In this document: one piece after another, positions 57,020 to 64,000 of the stretch | How positions within the stretch are numbered: the stretch's first letter is position 1 | How the letters are laid out: every line of letters starts with the position of its first letter | NCBI GenBank assembly: GCA_023393165.1 | Contig: JAEWMJ010000002.1 | Coordinates: forward strand, 219,743 to 283,742 | Length of the DNA: 64,000 nt | From: Bacillota bacterium | GTDB taxonomy: Bacteria; Bacillota; Clostridia; Christensenellales; Christensenellaceae | Direction of reading: 5' to 3' | Notes under the pieces: model-generated | The model's input: only the letters and a program-made list of their open reading frames with translations | What the model was told of the DNA's origin: nothing | Database searches by the model: none | Position numbers and translations under genes: made by a program

Positions 57020-60010
57020 ATGGAATATACCGAAAAACAACAAAAGGCGATCGGGACGCGTGGAAAAAGCGTTTTGGTTTCCGCTGCGGCGGGGTCGGGA
57101 AAGACCAGCGTGCTGACGGCCAGAATTGTATCGCTGATCAGCGAGGGAGCGGATATCCGCAATATGCTCATCGCAACATTTACCAACGCCGCTGCCGGCG
57201 AGATGAAAACCAGGATCGCGCGCGCCCTGCTTCGGGCAGGGGATGACAAACGCATAAGGGAACAGTCCGAGCTTGTCATGAACGCGAACATAGGCACGTT
57301 CCATTCCCTTTGCAGCCGTATCATACGCGAGAATTATAATATTCTTGGCATATCCCACAGCTATAAAATATTATCGGACCGGGAAACACAAAACCTCCGC
57401 GCGGAAAGCATGGACGAACTGCTGGACGATCTTTACGAATTCCAGGACGACGATTTCCTCAGGATACTGGAGCGGTACGCGAACCGGGGAGCGGACGAAG
57501 CCGTTCAGAAAATGGTCCTAAAGCTTTACGATTTTGCAATGGCAAAGCCCGACCCGGGGAGCTGGCTAAGTGCGGCGGCCGGTAAGACCTATGAGGAGTA
57601 CTGCGAACTCGCAGGGGGAAACACCCCCGAAATCAGGGACGAATACGACCATACGATGACGGACGTACGGGTGTTGACCCGCATGGCGCAGGACTTCGGG
57701 GATATCTTCGCGGCGAAAAAAGCGGAAAAAAACGCGTTCGACTACGACGACCTCCTGCATATGGCGCTGCGGGCGCTGGAGGAACGCAGCTATAATTTTG
57801 ATTATATCTTTGTGGACGAATTTCAGGATACCAACCCTGTCCAGGAGGAGATCATCCGCCGCCTTGCACGGGAAGACAACCTGTTTATGGTGGGGGATAT
57901 CAAACAAAGCATTTATAAATTCAACCTTGCCGATCCGGAAATTTTTCTGAAAAAAGCTGTGGAGTTCAAAAACCCTCTGTTTGAGGGCGAGCTGCTGTGC
58001 ATGAACGAAAATTTCCGCAGCGCATCCCAGGTGGTGGATGCGGTCAACCAGATCATGTGCAGGGTGATGTCGCCTGACCTCGGCGAAATCGAATATACGC
58101 CAGACGAAATGCTGATTTGCAAAAACGGCGACGAGGGCGCGGTACAGGCGCTCGTCTGCGAAACCGGCAGGGGCGCGGAAAAAAGCGCCGGCGAGGCCGC
58201 TGCGGTTGCGGACGCGATACTCAGCGTCATCGGCAAAAAAATACGGATAAACGGCAAAGAGCGTGAGATTCGGTATGGCGATATCGCCCTTCTGGTAAGG
58301 GCGCGCAACGATTTTACGGAAGCCGTCAAAAAAGTGTTTTACAGCCGTAATATTCCGCTGATGTTTGATCTTGAGGAAAAAAAGGAACTTCCGGAACTGG
58401 ATCTTTTTGTGAATGTTCTTCGGATCATTGAAAACCCCGCGCAGGACGTTCCGCTTTTAAGCGTGCTCCGGTCCTTTGCAGGCGGCTTTGATGAAAACGA
58501 ACTGGCTGCCGTCCGCTTGTATAAACAGGAAGGACCGTTTTGGGCAGCGGCAGAAGAATATGTGAAAAACCAAACGGACGGGCTGGCCCAAAAACTGCGT
58601 CGGTTTTTCGGTAAAATCGCAAGCCTAAAAATATTTGCCGCCGGCGAAAGCTTTGCGGATTTTATCAGCAAAACGGCGGACGCTTTTGAATTTGACGATT
58701 ACATGCTCTGCATCAGTGGAGACAAAAGGGAAGCGTTCAAAAAACTCGTTGGCTTGTGCGCCGAACTGGGGGAAGCCAGGGGCGGCAGCCTGTATCTGGT
58801 GAACAGGGCGCTGCTGGAAACCAGGAAAAGGGACGGCTGTTATGTAAAGACCAAACCCGCGGGAGGCGGGGACGCGGTGCGGCTTATGACCATGCACCAT
58901 TCCAAAGGCCTGGAATTCCCGGTGGTATTTTTATGCAGCCTGCACAAGCAGTTCAATATGCGCGACCTTTTTTCAAACGCACAGATCGTTATCCATTCCC
59001 AGATGGGTGTGCTGCCCAATTATGTGGATCCGGAAAAATGCGTCTGCCGTTCCACGGCGGCCCGGAACGCCGCGATCGCCCGGCTCAAGGCGGAGTATAA
59101 GTCGGAGGAGCTCCGTATTCTTTATGTCGCCATGACCCGCGCGAAAAACATGCTGTATCTTTGCGGATGCGTGCCGGACGAGCTGAAAGCCTTTGAAAAA
59201 TGGAATGAATACGCCTCAGGAAGCAAACAGTTCCTGGAAGCAAACTGTATGCTGGACTGGGTGATGGGCGCGCTGCCTCCCCATATTCCGGTTGCCCGCA
59301 TCACTCCCGGCGAGCAGACTTTTGCTGAAAAACCCGCGCTTAATATTGAAAAACTGAACGGGGAACTGCTTGCAGGCGGGACGCCGGAAAAGGAAATCGT
59401 CGCGCTCCCGGCCCGGATCAAGGTTCCGGCAAAACTTTCGGTGAGTGAAATCAAAAAACAGGAAAGCCCACTGCGCATTAGTATCCGGGCGGTAAAAAAC
59501 GAAAACGAGATCACGGGCGCGAAACTGGGCACTCTGGTTCACGCCGTAATGGAACATATCGATTTTAAGGGGGACAACGCTCTTGCCGCCGCGGAGAGGC
59601 TTTTTTCGCGGGAGATCATCACGCAGGCGGAGCGGGATGCGATCCAAAAAAACGCCGGCATGATCGACGCCTTTTTTACAACCAGCCTGGCCCAGAGAAT
59701 CAGGCAGTCCGGGAAAGTTATCAAGGAAATGCCTTTCAATGTGCTTCTCCCTGCAAACGAAGTCGGATACGAAAGCGCCCTTAAGGTCACTGTTCAGGGT
59801 GTGCTGGATTTGGCGTTTATGGAGGAAGGCGAGTGGGTGTTGGTGGATTACAAAACCGACCGGATAGACGGCAACGATCCGGGGGAACTTCAGAAAATGT
59901 ACAGGAAACAGCTTTCATTGTATGCCGGTGCGCTTGAAAAAATAACAGGCATCCCTGTGAAACAAAGATACCTGTGCTTTTTAAGAAACAATTTGCAAAT
60001 AAAGGTTTAA
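57020..60010 (+). CDS. addA: ATP-dependent helicase/nuclease subunit A
   Basis: The 996-residue UvrD-like helicase has Walker A SAAAGSGKTSVLTARI near residue 23, Walker B FDYIFVDEFQDTNPVQEEII near 258, motif III/IV GDIKQSIYKF near 292, motif V MTMHHSKGLEFPVVF near 620 and motif VI ILYVAMTRAKNMLYL near 700. A C-terminal nuclease has GEWVLVDYKTDRIDG near 938. It is shorter than the roughly 1200-residue Bacillus protein. ATG 57020 is eight bases after GGAGAGG; TTG 57014 is too close to it. Its end overlaps the convergent lipoate ligase by four bases. Confidence 0.95.
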   Translation: MEYTEKQQKAIGTRGKSVLVSAAAGSGKTSVLTARIVSLISEGADIRNMLIATFTNAAAGEMKTRIARALLRAGDDKRIREQSELVMNANIGTFHSLCSRIIRENYNILGISHSYKILSDRETQNLRAESMDELLDDLYEFQDDDFLRILERYANRGADEAVQKMVLKLYDFAMAKPDPGSWLSAAAGKTYEEYCELAGGNTPEIRDEYDHTMTDVRVLTRMAQDFGDIFAAKKAEKNAFDYDDLLHMALRALEERSYNFDYIFVDEFQDTNPVQEEIIRRLAREDNLFMVGDIKQSIYKFNLADPEIFLKKAVEFKNPLFEGELLCMNENFRSASQVVDAVNQIMCRVMSPDLGEIEYTPDEMLICKNGDEGAVQALVCETGRGAEKSAGEAAAVADAILSVIGKKIRINGKEREIRYGDIALLVRARNDFTEAVKKVFYSRNIPLMFDLEEKKELPELDLFVNVLRIIENPAQDVPLLSVLRSFAGGFDENELAAVRLYKQEGPFWAAAEEYVKNQTDGLAQKLRRFFGKIASLKIFAAGESFADFISKTADAFEFDDYMLCISGDKREAFKKLVGLCAELGEARGGSLYLVNRALLETRKRDGCYVKTKPAGGGDAVRLMTMHHSKGLEFPVVFLCSLHKQFNMRDLFSNAQIVIHSQMGVLPNYVDPEKCVCRSTAARNAAIARLKAEYKSEELRILYVAMTRAKNMLYLCGCVPDELKAFEKWNEYASGSKQFLEANCMLDWVMGALPPHIPVARITPGEQTFAEKPALNIEKLNGELLAGGTPEKEIVALPARIKVPAKLSVSEIKKQESPLRISIRAVKNENEITGAKLGTLVHAVMEHIDFKGDNALAAAERLFSREIITQAERDAIQKNAGMIDAFFTTSLAQRIRQSGKVIKEMPFNVLLPANEVGYESALKVTVQGVLDLAFMEEGEWVLVDYKTDRIDGNDPGELQKMYRKQLSLYAGALEKITGIPVKQRYLCFLRNNLQIKV

Positions 60011-61002
60011 AAGGATTTTTCCAGAATAAAGCCGCTGATATCATCAAGCATGGCTTTTTGCTGCGCGTTTATGCAGGGGATATTTTTCAGGCTCCCGGCC
60101 AATACGTCCGACCTGAACTGAAGATGGGTGAGCGCGGCTGATATCGTCTGTATGAAGTCCGCGTCCATGGCGTCCGAATAGATCTTCACTTCCTGCGTGA
60201 CCGCGTCTTTGAGCGCAAAACAGATTTCCACGCCGCCCCATTCAAAGCGGCTTTTTATTGTGATGTCAAAATGAGGCGTGTTGCCAAACACCCACTCCCA
60301 TTCCGAGTTCCGGAGCGCGACTCTTTCCACTTCCAATCTCGCTTCGGGAGTCACGTCGTAGGACTGAGCGTTGCCGTATTCCTCTTCAAAGGCGCGAATC
60401 AGCGCCCGCGTCATGTTTTCATTATTGATTTCAGGATTGTATTCGATCAGATTGCATACCCTTGAACGTACGGAAGCGACTCCCTTGGATTCAATCTTGT
60501 CCTGGGAAACCTGCAGATAGCGCGCAAGGTTTTCCTTATCCACCCTGATCAGTATGGTGCCGTGATGGAAGGATCCGCCTTTGCGGTGGCAGAACGCGTT
60601 TCCGGAGAATTTCTTGCCGTCCACGATGATGTCGTTTCTGCCGGAGAATTCCGCCTCGATGCCGAAAGATTTTACAGCCGCCAGTATAACGGAAAGCTGC
60701 CTGGTGAGATTGTATTCGTTTTTATCTACGATAAAAGAAAAATTCAGGTTGCCAACATCATGGAAAACGGCGCCGCCGCCCGAGATACGCCGCGCAAGCG
60801 TGCCCTGCTCGCGGGATAAAAGCTCGTGCCGGCACTCCGCCCATGCATTCTGGTTTTTTCCTATGATGACCGAATTTTTATGCGTGTATAAATACAGGAT
60901 AATTTCGCCCGGCCGGATGTGCTCCAGCATGTATTCTTCCAGCGCAAGCGTTTCGTGCGGATTCTGGGATTCATTGACGTATGTATAGGGCTTTGTGATC
61001 AT
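60007..61002 (-). CDS. Lipoate-protein ligase A family protein
   Basis: The 331-residue protein attaches lipoate to E2 or GcvH domains. It shows YVNESQNPHETLALEEYML near the start, IIGKNQNAWAECR near residue 63, the core RRISGGGAVFHDVGNLNFSFI near 87 and GRNDIIVDGKKFSGNAFC near 135, with an accessory C-terminal domain from about 245. ATG 61002 follows AAAAGGAGCCCCAT; the longer frame to 61047 is rejected for lack of a site. No lipoylated complex is encoded nearby. It converges on addA. Confidence 0.92.
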   Translation of the reverse strand: MITKPYTYVNESQNPHETLALEEYMLEHIRPGEIILYLYTHKNSVIIGKNQNAWAECRHELLSREQGTLARRISGGGAVFHDVGNLNFSFIVDKNEYNLTRQLSVILAAVKSFGIEAEFSGRNDIIVDGKKFSGNAFCHRKGGSFHHGTILIRVDKENLARYLQVSQDKIESKGVASVRSRVCNLIEYNPEINNENMTRALIRAFEEEYGNAQSYDVTPEARLEVERVALRNSEWEWVFGNTPHFDITIKSRFEWGGVEICFALKDAVTQEVKIYSDAMDADFIQTISAALTHLQFRSDVLAGSLKNIPCINAQQKAMLDDISGFILEKSF

Positions 61003-61158
61003 ATGGGGCTCCTTTTGTATTAATCTTTTAGGCCGGAAGGCATTCATTATTATATCACATTTTTTGCTATTTTATCGGAATAAATATGTTATAATACAAA
61101 TGTTTGCTGGCAACAGCCAAAGATTTTAAATTTACAAGTGAAGGAGACGAAGACAATC

Positions 61159-61896
61159 ATGAAAACAGACGCGGCGGGCGAACCATGCCGACAACCTCAG
61201 AAAGGGCCCAGGTTATTTCCTGCGGAAACGCATTGCCATACCAGCGAGACAGGGCCCTGCGGAAGAGTGCCTGCCGACTATTTAGTAAAAGCATACCTGC
61301 AAGAAAATTACCGCTATCTTTTCATTACCGACCATATGCATGAAAAGGTGATGGAGGAACAGCACCGCGAAGACGCATCCTGGGAGGAGCGCGTGGACAG
61401 CTTTTTGCTGGGATACCGGGCGGCCAAAAAAGCGGCGGAGGGCACGGAACTTATCGTATTGCTTGGAATGGAGGTTACGCTCAAGGGAAAATCGCCCATT
61501 GACTTTCTGGTATATGGAGCGGACGAACAGTTTTTGTACGATCATCCGTTTTTTTACTGCAGTGAATACGAAGAATTTTACAAGCTGGTACGCGAGCACG
61601 GATTTCTGTCCTTCCAGGCGCATCCGTACCGTTATGGCGGAAACCCCATCGAACCGGTCTGCTACGACGGGATCGAAATATTCAACGCGCATCCGCGGCA
61701 TTTGAGCCGCAACCAGAAAGCCGTGCAGTACGCGGCGGAAAAAGGGCTTTATACCATCGCGGGCAGCGACGTACATGCGGAAGAGGATATCGCGCGCGGC
61801 GGCGTGATGCTTCCTGAAGGGATCAGGTCCGCAACGGATTTCGTGCGCCTTATACGGGAATCGGGGTCTCCGGAGCTGATCATTACGTTTCAATGA
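61159..61896 (+). CDS. PHP-domain phosphoesterase-like protein
   Basis: The 245-residue protein has PHP metal-binding motifs: AETHCHTSE (HxH) near residue 22, LFITDHMHE near 53, GMEVTLKGK near 103, FQAHPYRYGG near 152 and IAGSDVHAEED near 208. PHP proteins include histidinol-phosphate phosphatase-like and 3',5'-nucleotide phosphatases; the substrate is unknown. ATG 61159 is 12 bases from AAGGAG; GTG 61138 is an alternative start that overlaps the ribosome site. It is probably monocistronic. Confidence 0.86.
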   Translation: MKTDAAGEPCRQPQKGPRLFPAETHCHTSETGPCGRVPADYLVKAYLQENYRYLFITDHMHEKVMEEQHREDASWEERVDSFLLGYRAAKKAAEGTELIVLLGMEVTLKGKSPIDFLVYGADEQFLYDHPFFYCSEYEEFYKLVREHGFLSFQAHPYRYGGNPIEPVCYDGIEIFNAHPRHLSRNQKAVQYAAEKGLYTIAGSDVHAEEDIARGGVMLPEGIRSATDFVRLIRESGSPELIITFQ

Positions 61897-62034
61897 TTGC
61901 AATTCATAAGAAGGCCGCTTTCAGTTAAGAATAACATAGCCGGAAAAAATATTTGATGTTATAATGAATTATATGTTTGAAAACATGTAATCAGGTTATA
62001 AGATAAAAGAACACAAAAGAGAGGTATTTAAACC

Positions 62035-62247
62035 ATGGCTAAAATTTCAAAAGATATGAACATTATGGAAGTGATCCAAATGGATGAAGGAAGCGCCGAC
62101 GTTTTTATCGCGGCGGGAATGGGCTGCCTGGGCTGCGCGGCTGCGCGGTTTGAAAATCTCGAGCAGGCCTGTATGGTTCATGGGATCAATGTGGACGAAC
62201 TGGTTGCCAAATTAAACGATTATTTTGAAAACAAACAGAAACAATAA
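62035..62247 (+). CDS. DUF1858 domain protein
   Basis: The 70-residue protein has ISKDMNIMEVIQMDEGSADVFIAAGMGCLGCAAARFENLEQACMVHGI-type sequence, in which GMGCLGC carries two closely spaced cysteines. This is the DUF1858 pattern, common beside anaerobic redox genes and of uncertain function, perhaps metal or persulfide handling. ATG 62035 follows GAGAGGTATTTAAACC. It leads a unit with rubredoxin and an FprA flavoprotein. Confidence 0.88.
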   Translation: MAKISKDMNIMEVIQMDEGSADVFIAAGMGCLGCAAARFENLEQACMVHGINVDELVAKLNDYFENKQKQ

Positions 62248-62271
62248 ATAATATTTTTTGGGAGGTAATTT

Positions 62272-62430
62272 ATGGAGAAGTACGTATGCACAGTTTGCGG
62301 ATTTGTTTATGATCCTGCTGAAGGAGACCCGGACCATGGCGTTCCCGCCGGAACGGCCTGGAAGGATGTCCCTGAAGACTATGTCTGCCCGATGTGCGGC
62401 GCGGATAAATCAATGTTCGAAAAGGAATAA
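62272..62430 (+). CDS. Rubredoxin
   Basis: The 52-residue protein has two iron-binding pairs, VCTVCGFVYDPAEGD near residues 6-9 and YVCPMCGADKSMF near 39-42. It carries single electrons, here most likely to the FprA flavoprotein 12 bases downstream. ATG 62272 follows TTGGGAGGTAATTT. Its order with DUF1858 and FprA indicates an oxygen/nitric-oxide reduction chain. Confidence 0.96.
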   Translation: MEKYVCTVCGFVYDPAEGDPDHGVPAGTAWKDVPEDYVCPMCGADKSMFEKE

Positions 62431-62442
62431 TCGGAGGCTTTT

Positions 62443-63630
62443 ATGAAGGCAGTAAAGGTTACAGACAAAATCTATTGGGTGGGCGTTCAGAATCCCGATT
62501 TGCGTATTTTTGACGTGATCATGAGAACAAATTGGGGTACTTCTTATAATTCTTATCTGATCCGGGGCAGTGAAAAAACCGCCCTTATCGATGCGGTAAA
62601 GGATTCATTTGGAGAAGAGCAGCTTGAGCGAATCAAACACGTTTGCGATCCCGCGCAGATAGATTATATTGTCTGCAACCACACGGAACCCGATCATTCC
62701 GGTTCGCTTGCGCGGCTCCTGGATACGGCCCCCGGAGCAAAGGTTGTTTGCTCAAGGGCGGCAAGCATATTTTTAAAAGATATCGTAAACCGGGATCTGG
62801 ATTTTATCATCGCGGAAGACGGTATGGAGATCGGCCTGGGGGACTTAAGCCTTAAGTTCGTAAGCGCGCCTTTTCTGCATTGGCCTGACTCCATATTCAC
62901 CTACGTAAAAGAAGAAGAATTTATAAGCACAGGGGACGTTTTCGGCTTCCACTTTTCAGCGGAAAACATTTTTGACGATCTGACCCCTCTGACGGGAGAA
63001 ATGATCGAATCGCAGAAATACTATTACGATGTGATTATGTCTCCATTCGCCCCGTATGTTTTAAAAGCGGTTGACAAGATAAAAGACCTTAAGATTAAAA
63101 TCATTGGCCCTTCTCACGGCCCGGTGCTCCGGTCCGATCCCTGGGGAGCGGTCCAACGGTACAAAGAGTGGGCGCAGCCGGTACATAACGATCCCAAAAA
63201 GGTTTTTGTCTGCTATGTATCCTGCTACGGATATACCAAGCAGCTTGCCCAGATGATTTACGAATCTTGCCAGGCAGCGGGGTTTTCCGTGGAGCTTGCG
63301 GATATTTCCGATATTGGCGCGGATTGCGCCGCGGAACGCATACATGCGGCGGATGCTTTTGCCATAGGGTCGCCCACTTTAAACCGCGACGCCCTGAAAC
63401 CGGCTTGGGATGTGCTTTCATCCCTTTGTCCCATGATTGTCAAGGGCAAAAAGGCGGTTGTATTCGGCTCGTTCGGCTGGAGCGGGGAAGCGTCCAGATA
63501 TATGGAACAAAGGCTTAAAAACCTGGAAGTGAATGTTGTCGCTTCGGCTACGGCCAAGCTTAAGCCCAGCGACAAAGAGCTGGACGCCGCCAGGGAAGCC
63601 GGCCGGATGCTCGCAGAATCCATTAAATAA
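62443..63630 (+). CDS. FprA family A-type flavoprotein (flavo-diiron O2/NO reductase)
   Basis: The 395-residue protein has an N-terminal metallo-beta-lactamase-like diiron domain with HTEPDHSGSLARLL near residue 79, a DVFGFH motif near 166 (diiron ligands) and GPSHGPVLR near 223. A C-terminal flavodoxin domain follows from about 250, with FVCYVSCYGYTKQLAQMI and FAIGSPTLNRDALKP. It reduces O2 or NO to protect the anaerobe, using electrons from rubredoxin. ATG 62443 follows TCGGAGGCTTTT. A strong terminator follows. Confidence 0.94.
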   Translation: MKAVKVTDKIYWVGVQNPDLRIFDVIMRTNWGTSYNSYLIRGSEKTALIDAVKDSFGEEQLERIKHVCDPAQIDYIVCNHTEPDHSGSLARLLDTAPGAKVVCSRAASIFLKDIVNRDLDFIIAEDGMEIGLGDLSLKFVSAPFLHWPDSIFTYVKEEEFISTGDVFGFHFSAENIFDDLTPLTGEMIESQKYYYDVIMSPFAPYVLKAVDKIKDLKIKIIGPSHGPVLRSDPWGAVQRYKEWAQPVHNDPKKVFVCYVSCYGYTKQLAQMIYESCQAAGFSVELADISDIGADCAAERIHAADAFAIGSPTLNRDALKPAWDVLSSLCPMIVKGKKAVVFGSFGWSGEASRYMEQRLKNLEVNVVASATAKLKPSDKELDAAREAGRMLAESIK

Positions 63631-63641
63631 ACCAATAAATC

Positions 63642-63667
63642 AATGCTCCAATCAAGGAGCATTTTTT
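63642..63667 (+). terminator. Rho-independent terminator
   Basis: AATGCTCC (63642-63649) pairs with GGAGCATT (63656-63663), followed by T4 more. It ends the DUF1858-rubredoxin-FprA operon. Confidence 0.9.
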
Positions 63668-63715
63668 ATACCCTTTCTTTTCGAAAAGAAAGGGTATAAC
63701 CTAAAGAAAATTATT
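63668..63715. repeat. CTTTCTTTT palindromic element, perfect copy
   Basis: ATACCCTTTCTTTTC (63668-63682) and its exact complement (63683-63697) form a perfect 30 bp palindrome, followed by the family flank CCTAAAGAAAA. It directly follows the FprA terminator. Confidence 0.78.
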
Positions 63716-63893
63716 CAATATCCTAAATTTATCATCTCCGCTTATACTTCAAATTTGTATCATTCGGTACTTTTTACATTTTGCCGCTATGATCATTGAT
63801 CCAAAAGATCGCATTATACAGCCGGTTAAAGCATATATCCGGCGGTGTGTATATTTCCTAAAAAAAAGAAATAAAAAAAAGTACAAAATAGTG

Positions 63894-63922
63894 TTGACAT
63901 GAGAGTTGTGATTTGGTATTAT
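63894..63922 (+). promoter_or_regulatory. Strong promoter, probably of an rRNA operon
   Basis: Perfect TTGACA (63894-63899), a 17 bp spacer and TATTAT (63917-63922), with a long A-rich tract upstream (63860-63888) like an UP element. The following sequence looks like an rRNA leader. Confidence 0.72.
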
Positions 63923-63928
63923 AACTGA

Positions 63929-64000
63929 GCCGCCAAAAACGGCGGAGAACCTTGAAAAAACAATACAGTACCAAAAATAAAGCTTGTAAGCGGAGCTACG
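63929..64000 (+). ncRNA. Probable start of an rRNA precursor leader
   Basis: A hairpin CCGCC/GGCGG (63930-63945) precedes GAGAACCTTGAAAAAACAAT, a block resembling the leader and spacer sequences of clostridial rRNA operons. The 16S gene itself would lie beyond the right edge. The 370 bp gap 63631-64000 holds no coding gene. Confidence 0.5.

Overview
This 64 kb window looks like chromosomal DNA of an anaerobic, low-to-mid GC Bacillota, most likely class Clostridia (a Christensenellales-like relative is a guess). Supporting signs are the clostridial fab/acc fatty-acid operon with FabK as enoyl reductase, AddAB, GdpP-L9-DnaB gene order, rubredoxin/FprA oxygen defence, class I two-subunit fumarase, a SleC-type cortex-lytic-like protein, strong AGGAGG ribosome binding sites and TTGACA/TATAAT promoters. 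Most of it is housekeeping DNA, and the accessory interest lies in repeats, start signals and a few small loci.

Layout. 1-7000: the tail of a probable class III fructose-bisphosphatase, malQ, adenine deaminase, an NCS2 purine permease and a LacI regulator. 7.1-10.0 kb: a compact four-gene locus with an Asp23-like protein, a carboxypeptidase-regulatory-like domain, a SleC-like SpoIID/peptidoglycan-binding protein and a second peptidoglycan-binding protein. 10.3-16.5 kb: ldh, malic enzyme, LysE exporter, tRNA-Arg(ACG), and a xylose isomerase operon with its own palindromic operator. 16.7-25.8 kb: the fabH-acpP-fabK-fabD-fabG-fabF-accB-fabZ-accC-accD-accA operon. 26-34.4 kb: fumarase, a WalJ-like hydrolase, CPBP protease, rlmH, LUD, PhzF, HEAT-repeat and GNAT genes, and glnS.

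34.4-35.1 kb holds a DUF559 nuclease-like pseudogene inside a small element with imperfect inverted terminal repeats. 35.1-42.5 kb carries gltX, rpsF-ssb-rpsR with a structured leader, and the yybS-like/gdpP/rplI/dnaB cluster, followed by six DnaA-box-like sites. 42.5-53 kb contains GNAT, nitroreductase and pseudouridine synthase genes, an ABC/GntR operon, bioY with a BirA-type operator, a methyltransferase, ispE, an SGNH hydrolase and a solute-binding protein. 53-60 kb is thpR-addB-addA. 60-64 kb has lipoate ligase, a PHP protein and DUF1858-rubredoxin-FprA. The window ends in what looks like an rRNA operon promoter and leader.

Two dispersed repeat families thread through the intergenic space. 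One is a 115-395 bp modular repeat bounded by GGYYGCTGA/TCAGCRRYC inverted ends. The other is a CTTTCTTTT/AAAAGAAAG palindrome that sits mostly at gene 3' ends. The observations most worth following are the DnaA-box cluster behind dnaB, the fissioned SleC-like locus, the DUF559 mini-element, two genes (fabK, rlmH) that appear to start at ATA and ATT, and a pair of divergent genes that look leaderless around a repeat flanked by a 16-bp direct repeat.
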